The notes: generated from the letters alone by a model not told the origin. Counted from the stretch's first letter, positions 47,334-54,740 are shown. The stretch is DNA of 64,000 bases from Tumebacillus algifaecis (GCF_002243515.1 NZ_CP022657.1:836001-900000); one strand, 5' to 3'. Program-made: numbers and translations.

Positions 47334-47536
47334 CAAGCTTTTCTTCAATTTGATAATGAGATACAATAACCATATGGTTTTTTTGGGGGACGACTCTGGT
47401 GCAACTGTTGGCGCAGTGGCACATCTTTCAGAGGCGTCCTTTTCCTGTTCTAGGATATGTATGGTGGTCATTATATCCGTCAACCTTTGGACAGGCAATA
47501 GCGTCAGCTTTTGGTCATTTAGAATCGGCTGTTACA

Positions 47537-47542
47537 GGGGAG
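47537..47542 (+). repeat. Target site duplication, right copy (GGGGAG)
   Basis: It now serves as the ribosome site of the nuclease gene (GGGGAG, five bases before ATG 47548). Confidence 0.85.
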
Positions 47543-47547
47543 TAAGG

Positions 47548-48618
47548 ATGCCCACAATTTCTAGTGCTATGTTACCCGCGCCAAAGAGTTGGGATGAATT
47601 TGAAGAAATCACACGAAGCTCTTTTAAGATAAAATGGAGCAGCCCAAACCTTACGCGGATTGGAAGACAAGGTCAACCGCAGGATGGAGTAGACATTTAT
47701 GGGGAGAATGACCTTGGGCAGAACACAGGTGTTCAATGTAAGTTGGTTCAAGATCTATCTTTAAAAACCATACTTGATGAAGTGGAACAAGCTGAGAATT
47801 TCACTCCGAGTTTGGACGTCTATTACATTGCCACAACTGCACCAACGGATTCCAAGTTGCAAAAGGAACTACGAATAATTTCTAAAGAGCGGGTTAGTCA
47901 AAACAAGTTCCCAATAGGTATTTTCTTTTGGAACGATATTATTCAGGATTTGATTACAAACGAAGCAGAGTTTCAAAAGCATTATCAGCAGTTTGTTTTG
48001 AAGCCTCAGGAACGTCCAGCAGGAGGTAGAGGCAACCGCCAAATTTCTCTCTTGGATATCGCTTATTTCGGTAGACATATCCATGATAATATGAATTTGT
48101 TGTTTCATGAGTTTTCTTGGGAACCCGAAGGATTTACTAGGTTTATCACTGATCTTGATGCCTGTGTGAAGGTTGTCATGGAAGGACAAGAGAGAGCAAA
48201 TCTTGTTCAAGAAATTCAGGCTCTTTCTGATTATACTCTGCCAGTTGTAACTGGGAAGGAGGCGCGTCCGAAGGGGTGGGGTCCCGCGAAGGAAATGGCC
48301 ACCTCGATTGAGAATAAGATTAAGGCTTTAGAATACAGGTTAGAGGGACAGGAATCGATCATTTTTAAGCTGGGACAATACTTAGGAAATTGGAATCATG
48401 CCGAGTATCACTTTGGAAATGGTCAAAAACTCAGTGAGCGGCATGAGCGAATGATTTGTTCCTTTATAGAAAAGATATCAAACGATGGCGCGGTACCACC
48501 TGAGGTGGTTGAGAAGTTCAAGGAATACCGGGAAACGGACAGTATAGCAATCGTCCACATCCCTCATAGCGTGTACAACCGCGTTCGCTCGATGATTTAT
48601 GAGCAAATGATGCCTTGA
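47548..48618 (+). CDS. PD-(D/E)XK (Mrr-like) nuclease-domain protein, putative defence effector
   Basis: A 356-residue protein. The first ~150 residues show a well-known nuclease pattern: PAPKSWDEFEEITRSSFKI, GRQGQPQDGVDIYGEND (catalytic Asp), VQCKLVQD (Q-x-K), then FTPSLDVYYIATTAPTDSKL and FWNDIIQDL. The C-terminal ~200 residues are helical, without a recognised domain. Such nuclease domains lead many phage-defence effectors (for example Avs-type), usually fused to a sensor. ATG 47548 is set by the GGGGAG site. The transposon inserted just upstream, cutting it from its former promoter region. Confidence 0.7.
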   Translation: MPTISSAMLPAPKSWDEFEEITRSSFKIKWSSPNLTRIGRQGQPQDGVDIYGENDLGQNTGVQCKLVQDLSLKTILDEVEQAENFTPSLDVYYIATTAPTDSKLQKELRIISKERVSQNKFPIGIFFWNDIIQDLITNEAEFQKHYQQFVLKPQERPAGGRGNRQISLLDIAYFGRHIHDNMNLLFHEFSWEPEGFTRFITDLDACVKVVMEGQERANLVQEIQALSDYTLPVVTGKEARPKGWGPAKEMATSIENKIKALEYRLEGQESIIFKLGQYLGNWNHAEYHFGNGQKLSERHERMICSFIEKISNDGAVPPEVVEKFKEYRETDSIAIVHIPHSVYNRVRSMIYEQMMP

Positions 48619-48653
48619 GTTATAGACAACAAAGTAGTGACCGACACACCACA

Positions 48654-48695
48654 CATGTGGAGTGTGTGGAGTGGCTTGTGAGGAAGGACAATTAA
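48654..48695 (+). repeat. Attachment-site-like copy B (42 bases of the rlmD end)
   Basis: Identical to the last 42 bases of rlmD except for two changes, including the TAA. It is preceded by agtgaccgacac, which also precedes copy D. Confidence 0.8.
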
Positions 48696-48722
48696 ATCAG
48701 AGATGTATTGGCGGAAATAGCA

Positions 48723-48750
48723 AAGAGGGGCGGTTAACCCCTCTTTTTTG
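48723..48750. terminator. Terminator between the nuclease and kinase genes
   Basis: AGAGGGG/CCCCTCT stem with six T on the plus strand. Confidence 0.8.
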
Positions 48751-48810
48751 TTGGATTATGTACGATGAACAAAATAAATACCATTAGATTTCGAGCGGAT
48801 ATAAACTGTC

Positions 48811-49323
48811 CTATGTAGTTGGATTATGCAGGCGTGAAGCAATGTTCAAGTCATTGTTATCATTAAGTCTAATAACTTTTCCTTTGTATAACCGTAACCG
48901 GGATTCGAAATCATCTCGACTTCTTTCAAAATCTCTTGTCCATTTATACATCATTTTTAACATCTCAATATCAGGCTTGTAGTTACACTTTTCAATACCA
49001 AGAATTTGTTTGAGAAACCGGGCTAAGATTCTTATTCTACGTTTCCACAAAGGTGTATCTAGAAATATGATCGTATCCGCCATTTCAAATAAACAACGAT
49101 ATGATGGTCGGTCTGTCCCTTCGAATATCCATACTCCAATTTTATCAATGTTCTTAATGACCTCAATCTGCTCATAAGCGGTACGTTTATACCTTCCGGT
49201 CTCAGTTTGATGATGAACGATACTATCCAATTCATACCAAGGAATATTAAATCTTTCAGATAGTCGCTTGGCAAGTGTTGTTTTACCGCTAGCTACAATT
49301 CCAATAATGAGAACCTTTTTCAA
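48811..49323 (-). CDS. Small P-loop nucleoside/nucleotide kinase-like protein
   Basis: A 170-residue adenylate kinase-like (FlaR/topology-modulation type) protein. It has Walker A IGIVASGKTTLAKRL, then ELDSIVHH and YRCLFEMADTIIFLDTP, with a basic lid KRRIRILARFLKQ. The substrate is unknown. A TTG start at 49323 has GAGGTG seven bases upstream; a GTG at 49338 has no ribosome site. It lies between attachment-like copies B and C, with the resistance genes. Confidence 0.75.
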   Translation of the reverse strand: MKKVLIIGIVASGKTTLAKRLSERFNIPWYELDSIVHHQTETGRYKRTAYEQIEVIKNIDKIGVWIFEGTDRPSYRCLFEMADTIIFLDTPLWKRRIRILARFLKQILGIEKCNYKPDIEMLKMMYKWTRDFERSRDDFESRLRLYKGKVIRLNDNNDLNIASRLHNPTT

Positions 49324-49550
49324 GTTATTACACCTCACATTGACATTATGGTTGTGTGTTCCCTATTTACGAGTTAGAAACTTGTTGGAATAATTATAAT
49401 GTATCATAGGGAACCACCATAGGAAGGTTATTTACGTCAAGCCGACATTCAGGAAAATTTCAGGCGCGTCAGATGACCGTAAACCGGTTCAACACCCTTA
49501 AACTTGAGTTGAGCAACCTTATCCATAGAAAAGGTAATCCATCGTAATGT

Positions 49551-49579
49551 TTGCAATTCAAAAGGGGGTATGCTAATAT
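49551..49579 (+). promoter_or_regulatory. Promoter of the lsa-type gene
   Basis: TTGCAA at 49551-49556, a 17-base spacer and TAATAT at 49574-49579, followed by a ~230-base leader. Confidence 0.65.
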
Positions 49580-49594
49580 CGTGCTGACACTAAA

Positions 49595-49621
49595 ATGATT
49601 GGAGTGAAGAGGATTATGTAA
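49595..49621 (+). promoter_or_regulatory. Leader peptide / start-stop uORF of the lsa leader
   Basis: ATG 49595 opens MIGVKRIM followed by TAA. The last codon pair, ATG-TAA at 49616-49621, lies close behind AGAGG and GGAG and could act alone as a minimal start-stop frame. The stop is three bases before the first attenuator stem. Confidence 0.6.
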
Positions 49622-49623
49622 TT

Positions 49624-49794
49624 TTTCTTGCCATTTTTTTGAAGAATATAACAGAGTTTGTTTTATTCTTCATGGGCAAGAAAGTTACCTGATTCTTTTC
49701 ACTCAAAAAATATATCCTTTTCATACCCTGCATTGGGTAGGATTTGCCGTATTTTTTGAGCTACAAGAAAGGTAACTTTCTTGTAGCTCTTTTT
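49624..49794 (+). promoter_or_regulatory. Transcription attenuator before the ABC-F gene
   Basis: Segment 1 (TTTCTTGCC, 49624-49632) pairs with segment 2 (GGCAAGAAA, 49675-49683), enclosing a GAAGAAT/ATTCTTC stem. Segment 2 (CAAGAAAGTTACC, 49677-49689) is also perfectly complementary to GGTAACTTTCTTG (49771-49783). The latter is part of a 14-bp perfect terminator stem (49758-49771 with 49776-49789) followed by TTTTTATTTT. A ribosome stalled on the uORF would free segment 2 and prevent termination. Confidence 0.8.
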
Positions 49795-49820
49795 ATTTTG
49801 ACAAAGGAGGTTGAAGACAT

Positions 49821-51305
49821 ATGTCATTGATCAAGGTAACGAACCTGACGTTTGCTCATGACGGCAGTTACGACAACATCTTTGAGAATGTAAGCTTTCA
49901 AATTGATACCGACTGGAAGTTGGGCTTTACGGGGAGAAACGGCCGGGGCAAGACCACGTTTCTCAATCTACTGCTGGGTAAGTACGAATACAGCGGAACG
50001 ATTTCGGCCAACGTCAGCTTCGAGTACTTCCCATTCCACGTTGAACACAAAGAGAACAATACTATCGACGTCGTCGCCGACATCGATCCGGACTTTGAGC
50101 ACTGGCAGCTTCTTCGCGAGCTTTCGCTGCTGCATGTGTCGGAGGACGTGTTATACCGACCGTTCGAATCGTTGTCCAACGGAGAGCAAACGAAGGTGAT
50201 GCTGGCGGCTCTGTTTTTGAAGGAAAACCGTTTTTTGCTGATTGACGAACCGACCAACCATCTGGATCTGCATGCTCGGAAGCTGGTCAGCGATTATTTG
50301 AACGACAAGAGCGGGTTTATTTTGGTGTCGCACGACCGGGCGTTTCTCGACAACTGCGTGGATCACGTTCTTTCGATTAACAAGACGAGTATCGATATCC
50401 AGAAAGGGAATTTTTCCGACTGGTGGGAGAACAAACAACTACAGGACAACTTTGAGATGGCCGAGAACGACAAGCTGAGGAAGGACATCAAGCGGCTGTC
50501 CGAAGCGGCCAAGCGGACGAGCAGTTGGTCGCACGATGTGGAAAAAACAAAAAACGGCACCCGCAACTCCGGCTCCAAGGTCGATAAAGGGTACATCGGT
50601 CACAAGGCCGCCAAAATGATGAAGAGGTCCAAATCGATCGAGAACAGACAACAATCTGCGATCGAGGAAAGATCCCAGTTGCTTAAAAACGTTGAAAGCT
50701 CGGAAAGCCTGAAAATATCTCAATTGTCGTATCACAAACAGCAATTCGTCGAGGTTGACCGCGTTTCGATTCAGTACGGCGAGAAGGAGGTTTGCCGCGA
50801 CGTCAGCTTTACGGTGGAGCAAGGGGATCGCATTGTGCTCTCCGGTCCGAACGGTTCAGGTAAATCCAGCTTGCTCAAACTGATTTGCGGTGAGGAAATT
50901 CCTTATTCCGGCACGTTGCGAATAGGGAGCCAATTGAAAATATCATACGTTTCGCAGGACACTTCGCACTTACGGGGCAATTTGTCGGAATTCGCCAGAA
51001 ACTGCGGGATTGATGAAAGCCTGTTCAAAGCGAATTTGAGTAAACTCGATTTTTCGCGCGTGCAATTCGAAAAGGACATCGCTTCTTTTAGTGGCGGTCA
51101 GAAGAAGAAGGTGCTGATCGCGAAAAGCCTCTCCGAGAGGGTTCATTTGCATGTTTGGGACGAACCGCTCAATTTTGTCGACGTCATTTCCCGGATGCAA
51201 ATCGAAGAGCTACTGCTGGAGCATTCTCCAACCATCATTTTTGTGGAGCATGACAGCGAGTTTTGCAAGCATGTCGCGACCAAGATTGTGGAACTGAAAG
51301 ACTAA
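49821..51305 (+). CDS. Lsa-family ABC-F ribosomal protection protein
   Basis: A 494-residue ABC-F ATPase with two nucleotide-binding domains and no membrane spans. It has GRNGRGKTTFLNLLLG, LSNGEQTK and LIDEPTNHLDLH in the first, and GPNGSGKSSLLKLICG, FSGGQKKK and VWDEPLN in the second. The linker between them (about 190-300) is charged and should reach the peptidyl transferase centre. The start SLIKVTNLTFAHDGSYDNIF is typical of Lsa proteins, which protect ribosomes from lincosamides, pleuromutilins and streptogramin A. AAAGGAGG precedes ATG 49821. Its attenuator suggests induction by ribosome-targeting drugs. The spectrum is inferred from family. Confidence 0.9.
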   Translation: MSLIKVTNLTFAHDGSYDNIFENVSFQIDTDWKLGFTGRNGRGKTTFLNLLLGKYEYSGTISANVSFEYFPFHVEHKENNTIDVVADIDPDFEHWQLLRELSLLHVSEDVLYRPFESLSNGEQTKVMLAALFLKENRFLLIDEPTNHLDLHARKLVSDYLNDKSGFILVSHDRAFLDNCVDHVLSINKTSIDIQKGNFSDWWENKQLQDNFEMAENDKLRKDIKRLSEAAKRTSSWSHDVEKTKNGTRNSGSKVDKGYIGHKAAKMMKRSKSIENRQQSAIEERSQLLKNVESSESLKISQLSYHKQQFVEVDRVSIQYGEKEVCRDVSFTVEQGDRIVLSGPNGSGKSSLLKLICGEEIPYSGTLRIGSQLKISYVSQDTSHLRGNLSEFARNCGIDESLFKANLSKLDFSRVQFEKDIASFSGGQKKKVLIAKSLSERVHLHVWDEPLNFVDVISRMQIEELLLEHSPTIIFVEHDSEFCKHVATKIVELKD

Positions 51306-51330
51306 TAATTTTTAGGAGATGAAAACGGTG

Positions 51331-51441
51331 ATGGATGAGATTGTAGATGATTGTGTGAATCGGTTCCTGTTAGCTGAAGCGGTTCACGAAAAAACAAATC
51401 GGTTGCCGGAGGTTTACCAATCTATCGACAGGTGCACGTAG
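51331..51441 (+). CDS. Short ORF between lsa and cfr-like genes, 36 residues
   Basis: ATG 51331 (or GTG 51328, nine bases after AGGAG) opens MDEIVDDCVNRFLLAEAVHE to a TAG at 51441. No family is recognised; it may be the beginning of a deleted gene or a regulatory upstream frame for cfr. Downstream, 51470-51530 holds GTTGG/CCAAC and CAAC/GTTG alternative pairings and a T run that could form a weak attenuator. Confidence 0.3.
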   Translation: MDEIVDDCVNRFLLAEAVHEKTNRLPEVYQSIDRCT

Positions 51442-51547
51442 CGATCCGTCTGCAAGCGTCTGCCTTTTTCTGTATAGTTGGTTTGACGTGTCAAAGCGCC
51501 AACTGACGGTTGCTTTTTTACGTTTTCTCCGGCGGTAAGGAGAAGAC

Positions 51548-52579
51548 ATGAGACCAATCTCTAAATATGAGACGATTCGGCGAATGTTGTCCGACTCCAA
51601 GCAGCCCGAGTATCGGTATGCTCAGATTATGGACGCGATTTTCAAGCAAAACGTCGGCGAATACGAACGGATGACCTTACTGCCCAAAGTTTTGCGCGAT
51701 GAGTTGACCCGGATGCTTGGTCCGAACGTCTGCAGCATCGTTCCGGTAAAGGAACTCACGTCGAAACAGGTCAGCAAGGTGCTGTTTGCCATTGCGGGCG
51801 ACGAACGCGTGGAGACTGTACGTCTTACTTATGAGCGGGGGTGGAATTCGTATTGTATTTCCACGCAGTGCGGCTGCGGATTCGGGTGCAGGTTTTGCGC
51901 CACTGGTACGATCGGCCTGAAACGAAATCTGACCGCCGACGAAATTACCGACCAATTGCTACACTTTCGCTTGAACGGCCACGCCTTGGACAGCGTCTCC
52001 TTCATGTGCATGGGGGAGGCGCTCGCCAACCCGCATATTTTTGATGCAATGACGATTTTGACCGACCCGCATCTCTTTGGTTTAGGACATCGACGAATTA
52101 CGATTTCCACCATCGGCCTGTTGCCGGGGATCGACAAGTTGACACGGGAGTTTCCACAGGTCAATCTCATCAACTCGTTGCATTCGCCGTTCGACGATCA
52201 GCGAAGCGAGTTGATGCCGATCAACGACCGATTCCCAGTCCGCGACGTGATGAAGGCATTGGATCGTCACATCAGGCATACAGGGAGAAAGGTGTATATT
52301 GCGTATACTCTTCTTCAAGGAGTCAACGACTCAACGGAGCATGCGGAAGCAGTTGCCGAGTTGTTAAGGGGTAGGGGACCTGGGGAACATCTCTACCACG
52401 TTAACCTGATTCCCTTCAATTCGACCGAAATTTTGCCAGACAGCTATCGTCAATCTGATTCGAATCGGATTAAAGCGTTTGCTCGGATCTTGAAGTCAAA
52501 GGGTATCAGCTTCACGGTCCGAACTCAATTCGGATCGGACATTAACGCGGCATGCGGCCAGCTATACCGCTCCGAATAA
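51548..52579 (+). CDS. Cfr-family 23S rRNA (adenine-2503-C8) methyltransferase
   Basis: A 343-residue radical SAM enzyme with the cluster motif CGFGCRFCATG and the mechanistic cysteine in the C-terminal AACGQLY. Features that favour Cfr over the housekeeping RlmN are GEALANP (RlmN has GEPL), ELMPINDRFPV and QFGSDINAACGQLY. Cfr methylates A2503 at C8 and blocks phenicols, lincosamides, oxazolidinones, pleuromutilins and streptogramin A. One oddity: FMCMGEA has Cys where Cfr proteins usually have Gly (FMGMGEA). AAGGAG precedes ATG 51548. Known chromosomal Cfr-like genes occur in Bacillales. Confidence 0.85.
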   Translation: MRPISKYETIRRMLSDSKQPEYRYAQIMDAIFKQNVGEYERMTLLPKVLRDELTRMLGPNVCSIVPVKELTSKQVSKVLFAIAGDERVETVRLTYERGWNSYCISTQCGCGFGCRFCATGTIGLKRNLTADEITDQLLHFRLNGHALDSVSFMCMGEALANPHIFDAMTILTDPHLFGLGHRRITISTIGLLPGIDKLTREFPQVNLINSLHSPFDDQRSELMPINDRFPVRDVMKALDRHIRHTGRKVYIAYTLLQGVNDSTEHAEAVAELLRGRGPGEHLYHVNLIPFNSTEILPDSYRQSDSNRIKAFARILKSKGISFTVRTQFGSDINAACGQLYRSE

Positions 52580-52958
52580 ACAATGTCGGAAATTAAATTT
52601 ATTTCGCTGGACCAGCGGGTCATGCAAGGAGGAAGCCCTTCGAGAAGTAATTTAGCGTTTGATTGTATGTATTGAGATTGAGTTACAGGGATGGAATTAT
52701 TATCCACAATAATTTCGGGAATCCGTTGTCTGCGGGGGTGTAATTCGCCTCTCTGTATTGGCGTAAATATTAAGCACTCTATACATGTGGAGTGTGTGGC
52801 ACAACTCGTAAGGAAGGAAATTTAGAGGTGTGGCTTTGAAACGTTGTTGCGTGATCCCCCTGTGAAGGGGGATTTTTAATTTATTGTGCATTTCACGATT
52901 AATTGGAGGTGGCTTAGCGCAATCGAATGGCGGATAATATTAGAAAGAGGAGATTAAT
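52580..52958. other. Intergenic region containing attachment-like copy C
   Basis: Copy C starts at 52784. A short frame at 52583-52675 has no ribosome site. No gene is supported here. Confidence 0.5.
52784..52876 (+). repeat. Attachment-site-like copy C with the rlmD terminator
   Basis: It starts catgtggagtgtgtggc, keeps aggaagga, agaggtgtggc and a terminator (GATCCCCC/GGGGGATTTTT), and so mirrors the whole 36514-36616 stretch in diverged form. Confidence 0.8.
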
Positions 52959-53042
52959 ATGGAAAAATGGAAATGTGACAAAGGAGAGTCAGGAAAAGGT
53001 GAAGCGGGTAATCTGAATATGAATGAAGGAGCCGTCAATTGA
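52959..53042 (+). CDS. Short upstream ORF, 27 residues, coupled to the hydrolase gene
   Basis: AGAGGAG seven bases upstream supports ATG 52959 (MEKWKCDKGESGKGEAGNLN and on). Its TGA overlaps the TTG start of the next gene, so translation is probably coupled. No family is recognised. Confidence 0.4.
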   Translation: MEKWKCDKGESGKGEAGNLNMNEGAVN

Positions 53043-54082
53043 AAAGAAAATACATCAAGATAACAAAAATAAGTATTTTTATTATTGTTATGCTGCTTGC
53101 AATCGGAATGGTTTTTCCAACATGGACACCTCGAATTGAAGGAGATAATAGCATAAGTTCTTTAAAACAGATCGAGATTAATGGCACTGATCATGAAGTC
53201 ATGATTAGGGGAGTGGATCGACGCAATCCGATAATAATCTTTGTGCATGGCGGTCCTGGCTGTTCTGAAATTCCTTATGTGCGGAAATATCAAGATTTGC
53301 TTGAAAAAAACTTTACAATTGTACACTATGATCAACGTGGAAGCGGGAAGTCGTATCACTTTTTTGAGGATTACTCTACACTATCCGCAGACTTGCTCGT
53401 AGATGATTTGTTGGCCTTAACAGATTATGTTGAAATGGAATTTGGACAAGAAAAAGTGTTGCTGATAGGCCATTCTTTTGGCACATATATTGGGATGAAA
53501 GCTGTCGCAAAAGCGCCTGACAAATTTGTTGCTTATGTTGGAATCGGGCAGGTTGCCGATCATAGGAAAAGCGAATTGGATAGCTTGAATTATTCAATTA
53601 AACAAGCAAAATTAGCCGGTAACCTAAAGGATGCGGAACGATTAGAACAGCTTCGAGGTGCAATCGAAAAAGGGGAGCAACTTACGCCAAGAAATATGGT
53701 TCGAAAATATGGCGGAGCAGCTAGATTAATTGATGATAATTGGGATTATTACACAGGGTTTCTCTTTAATCCGGAGTATAATTTGCTCGATGTTATTCGT
53801 TATTTAAATGGAGTTTCATTATCGCAAGAAATTTTGTTGGAGGAAGAGTCGAAAAATAATATCACAAGCATTGTCGATAAAGTAGATATACCCGTTTATT
53901 TTGTAATGGGACAATATGATTATATGACATCTGTAAAGGCGGCAAAAGAATACTTTGAAGTACTGGAAGCGCCGAAGAAGGAATTTGTAATTTTCGAAAA
54001 ATCCGCTCATTATCCTCAGTTTGAGGAGGAAGAGTTATTTGCTGAATGGTTGAAAAAAACATGGAGTCAGATTAAATTCTGA
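53039..54082 (+). CDS. Membrane-anchored alpha/beta hydrolase (proline iminopeptidase-like)
   Basis: A 347-residue protein with an N-terminal span (ISIFIIVMLLAIGMVF) and an extracellular alpha/beta hydrolase domain. HGGPG (oxyanion), DQRGSGKS, the nucleophile in GHSFG, a late Asp in FVMGQYDYM and the His in KSAHYPQFEE complete the triad. HGGPG and DQRG(S/C)G are typical of prolyl iminopeptidase relatives. A TTG start is inferred from GGAG seven bases upstream and overlap with the small upstream frame. It lies alone between attachment-like copies C and D. Confidence 0.85.
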   Translation: MKRKYIKITKISIFIIVMLLAIGMVFPTWTPRIEGDNSISSLKQIEINGTDHEVMIRGVDRRNPIIIFVHGGPGCSEIPYVRKYQDLLEKNFTIVHYDQRGSGKSYHFFEDYSTLSADLLVDDLLALTDYVEMEFGQEKVLLIGHSFGTYIGMKAVAKAPDKFVAYVGIGQVADHRKSELDSLNYSIKQAKLAGNLKDAERLEQLRGAIEKGEQLTPRNMVRKYGGAARLIDDNWDYYTGFLFNPEYNLLDVIRYLNGVSLSQEILLEEESKNNITSIVDKVDIPVYFVMGQYDYMTSVKAAKEYFEVLEAPKKEFVIFEKSAHYPQFEEEELFAEWLKKTWSQIKF

Positions 54083-54209
54083 GGAGCAGTCAGTTCGACA
54101 GGTGAATGAGGGTACTAATAATTTTCTAAAGGGATCTACTGGATAATAAAAATTTACTTACCGCCACTGCTCTTCATGCGGCTTAAATTGCAGTGACCGA
54201 CACTCAAGT

Positions 54210-54225
54210 CATGTGGAGTGTGTAG
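54210..54225 (+). repeat. Attachment-site-like copy D
   Basis: catgtggagtgtgtag, preceded by agtgaccgacac as in copy B. After the core the similarity to rlmD is lost. Confidence 0.7.
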
Positions 54226-54246
54226 CGTTACTGAAATGGCACGGAA

Positions 54247-54439
54247 ATAACCAGTAGACCCATTGGGTTATGAGGGGTACGGAATGGCTATTCCGTGTCT
54301 TTTTTGTGCTTCAAAATCGAATCATGACGCGGACATATCGCCGAATCCTGATTCAATACATAGCCTAAATTAGGCAGATGTATCGGTTACAAGTTCGAAA
54401 CGTCGAAAACGAGGAGGTGCGAATGATTTGGAAAATGAA
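54247..54439 (+). repeat. Long direct repeat, copy 1 (partner at 61504-61695)
   Basis: About 190 bases from ataaccagtagaccca through a terminator to a GAGGAGG ribosome site and TTG start. The partner ends at the oxalate decarboxylase start. Similarity is roughly 80% by eye. Confidence 0.8.
54279..54305 (+). terminator. Terminator inside repeat copy 1
   Basis: ACGGAAT/ATTCCGT with a four-base loop, then GTCTTTTTT. Confidence 0.8.
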
Positions 54440-54592
54440 AAATTCCTCTTTTTGGAATCTGGACGAAATGGCATGGTTGTTACAAATACTGTCAAGCTTG
54501 CTACTGGGGATAATACCAGCGTAGTTGTCATTAGGGGTCATGTAGATGGATATAAATATAAGAACCCTCCATGTATGGAGGGTTCTTTTTGA
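54428..54592 (+). CDS. Short ORF behind repeat copy 1, 54 residues
   Basis: TTG 54428 aligns with the TTG start of the oxalate decarboxylase gene behind repeat copy 2 (MENEK versus MVSEK), and GAGGAGG lies upstream. It encodes ENEKFLFLESGRNGMVVTN and more, ending inside a terminator stem, so the 3' end is probably truncated. An alternative frame from ATG 54423 gives 33 residues. No family recognised. Confidence 0.35.
   Translation: MENEKFLFLESGRNGMVVTNTVKLATGDNTSVVVIRGHVDGYKYKNPPCMEGSF
54561..54591 (+). terminator. Terminator
   Basis: AGAACCCTCCAT/ATGGAGGGTTCTTTTT, a near-perfect 12-bp stem. Confidence 0.85.
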
Positions 54593-54700
54593 GTAATAAA
54601 TGTACCAATTGCATTCTGTTCGTTGGACGATCGTGCCCGTTACTTGAATAATTCGTTTCTGAATCTGACCACCGTCTGTTTGGAATAATCCCCACAAAAA

Positions 54701-54740
54701 AAAGCGCCGGCTCACGATGTTATCATGAACCGGCGCTTAT
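54701..54740 (-). terminator. Terminator of the minus-strand hydrolase operon
   Basis: On the minus strand AGCGCCGGTTCA/TGAGCCGGCGCT (one mismatch) followed by eight T. Confidence 0.85.

Larger units (their letters stand above)
44521..47536 (-). mobile_element. Complete three-gene transposon (AAA ATPase, DDE transposase, DUF6431 protein)
   Basis: A 3016-bp element with 5'-TGT..ACA-3' ends (TGTTAC at 44521, GTTACA at 47536) and imperfect inverted ends of ~70 bases containing shared blocks (TGTCCAAgaGTTGACGGA type). A 6-bp GGGGAG duplication flanks it. Genes on the minus strand run DUF6431, transposase, ATPase. It resembles Tn552/Tn5053-type TniA-TniB organisation with an added small zinc-finger protein. 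Confidence 0.88.

Noticed and set aside
52583-52675. 30-codon frame after the cfr-like gene
   Set aside because: No ribosome site and no similarity; left as intergenic.
54365-54715. Minus-strand frame of 116 codons across the first long repeat
   Set aside because: It crosses two terminators and non-coding repeat sequence and has no ribosome site.
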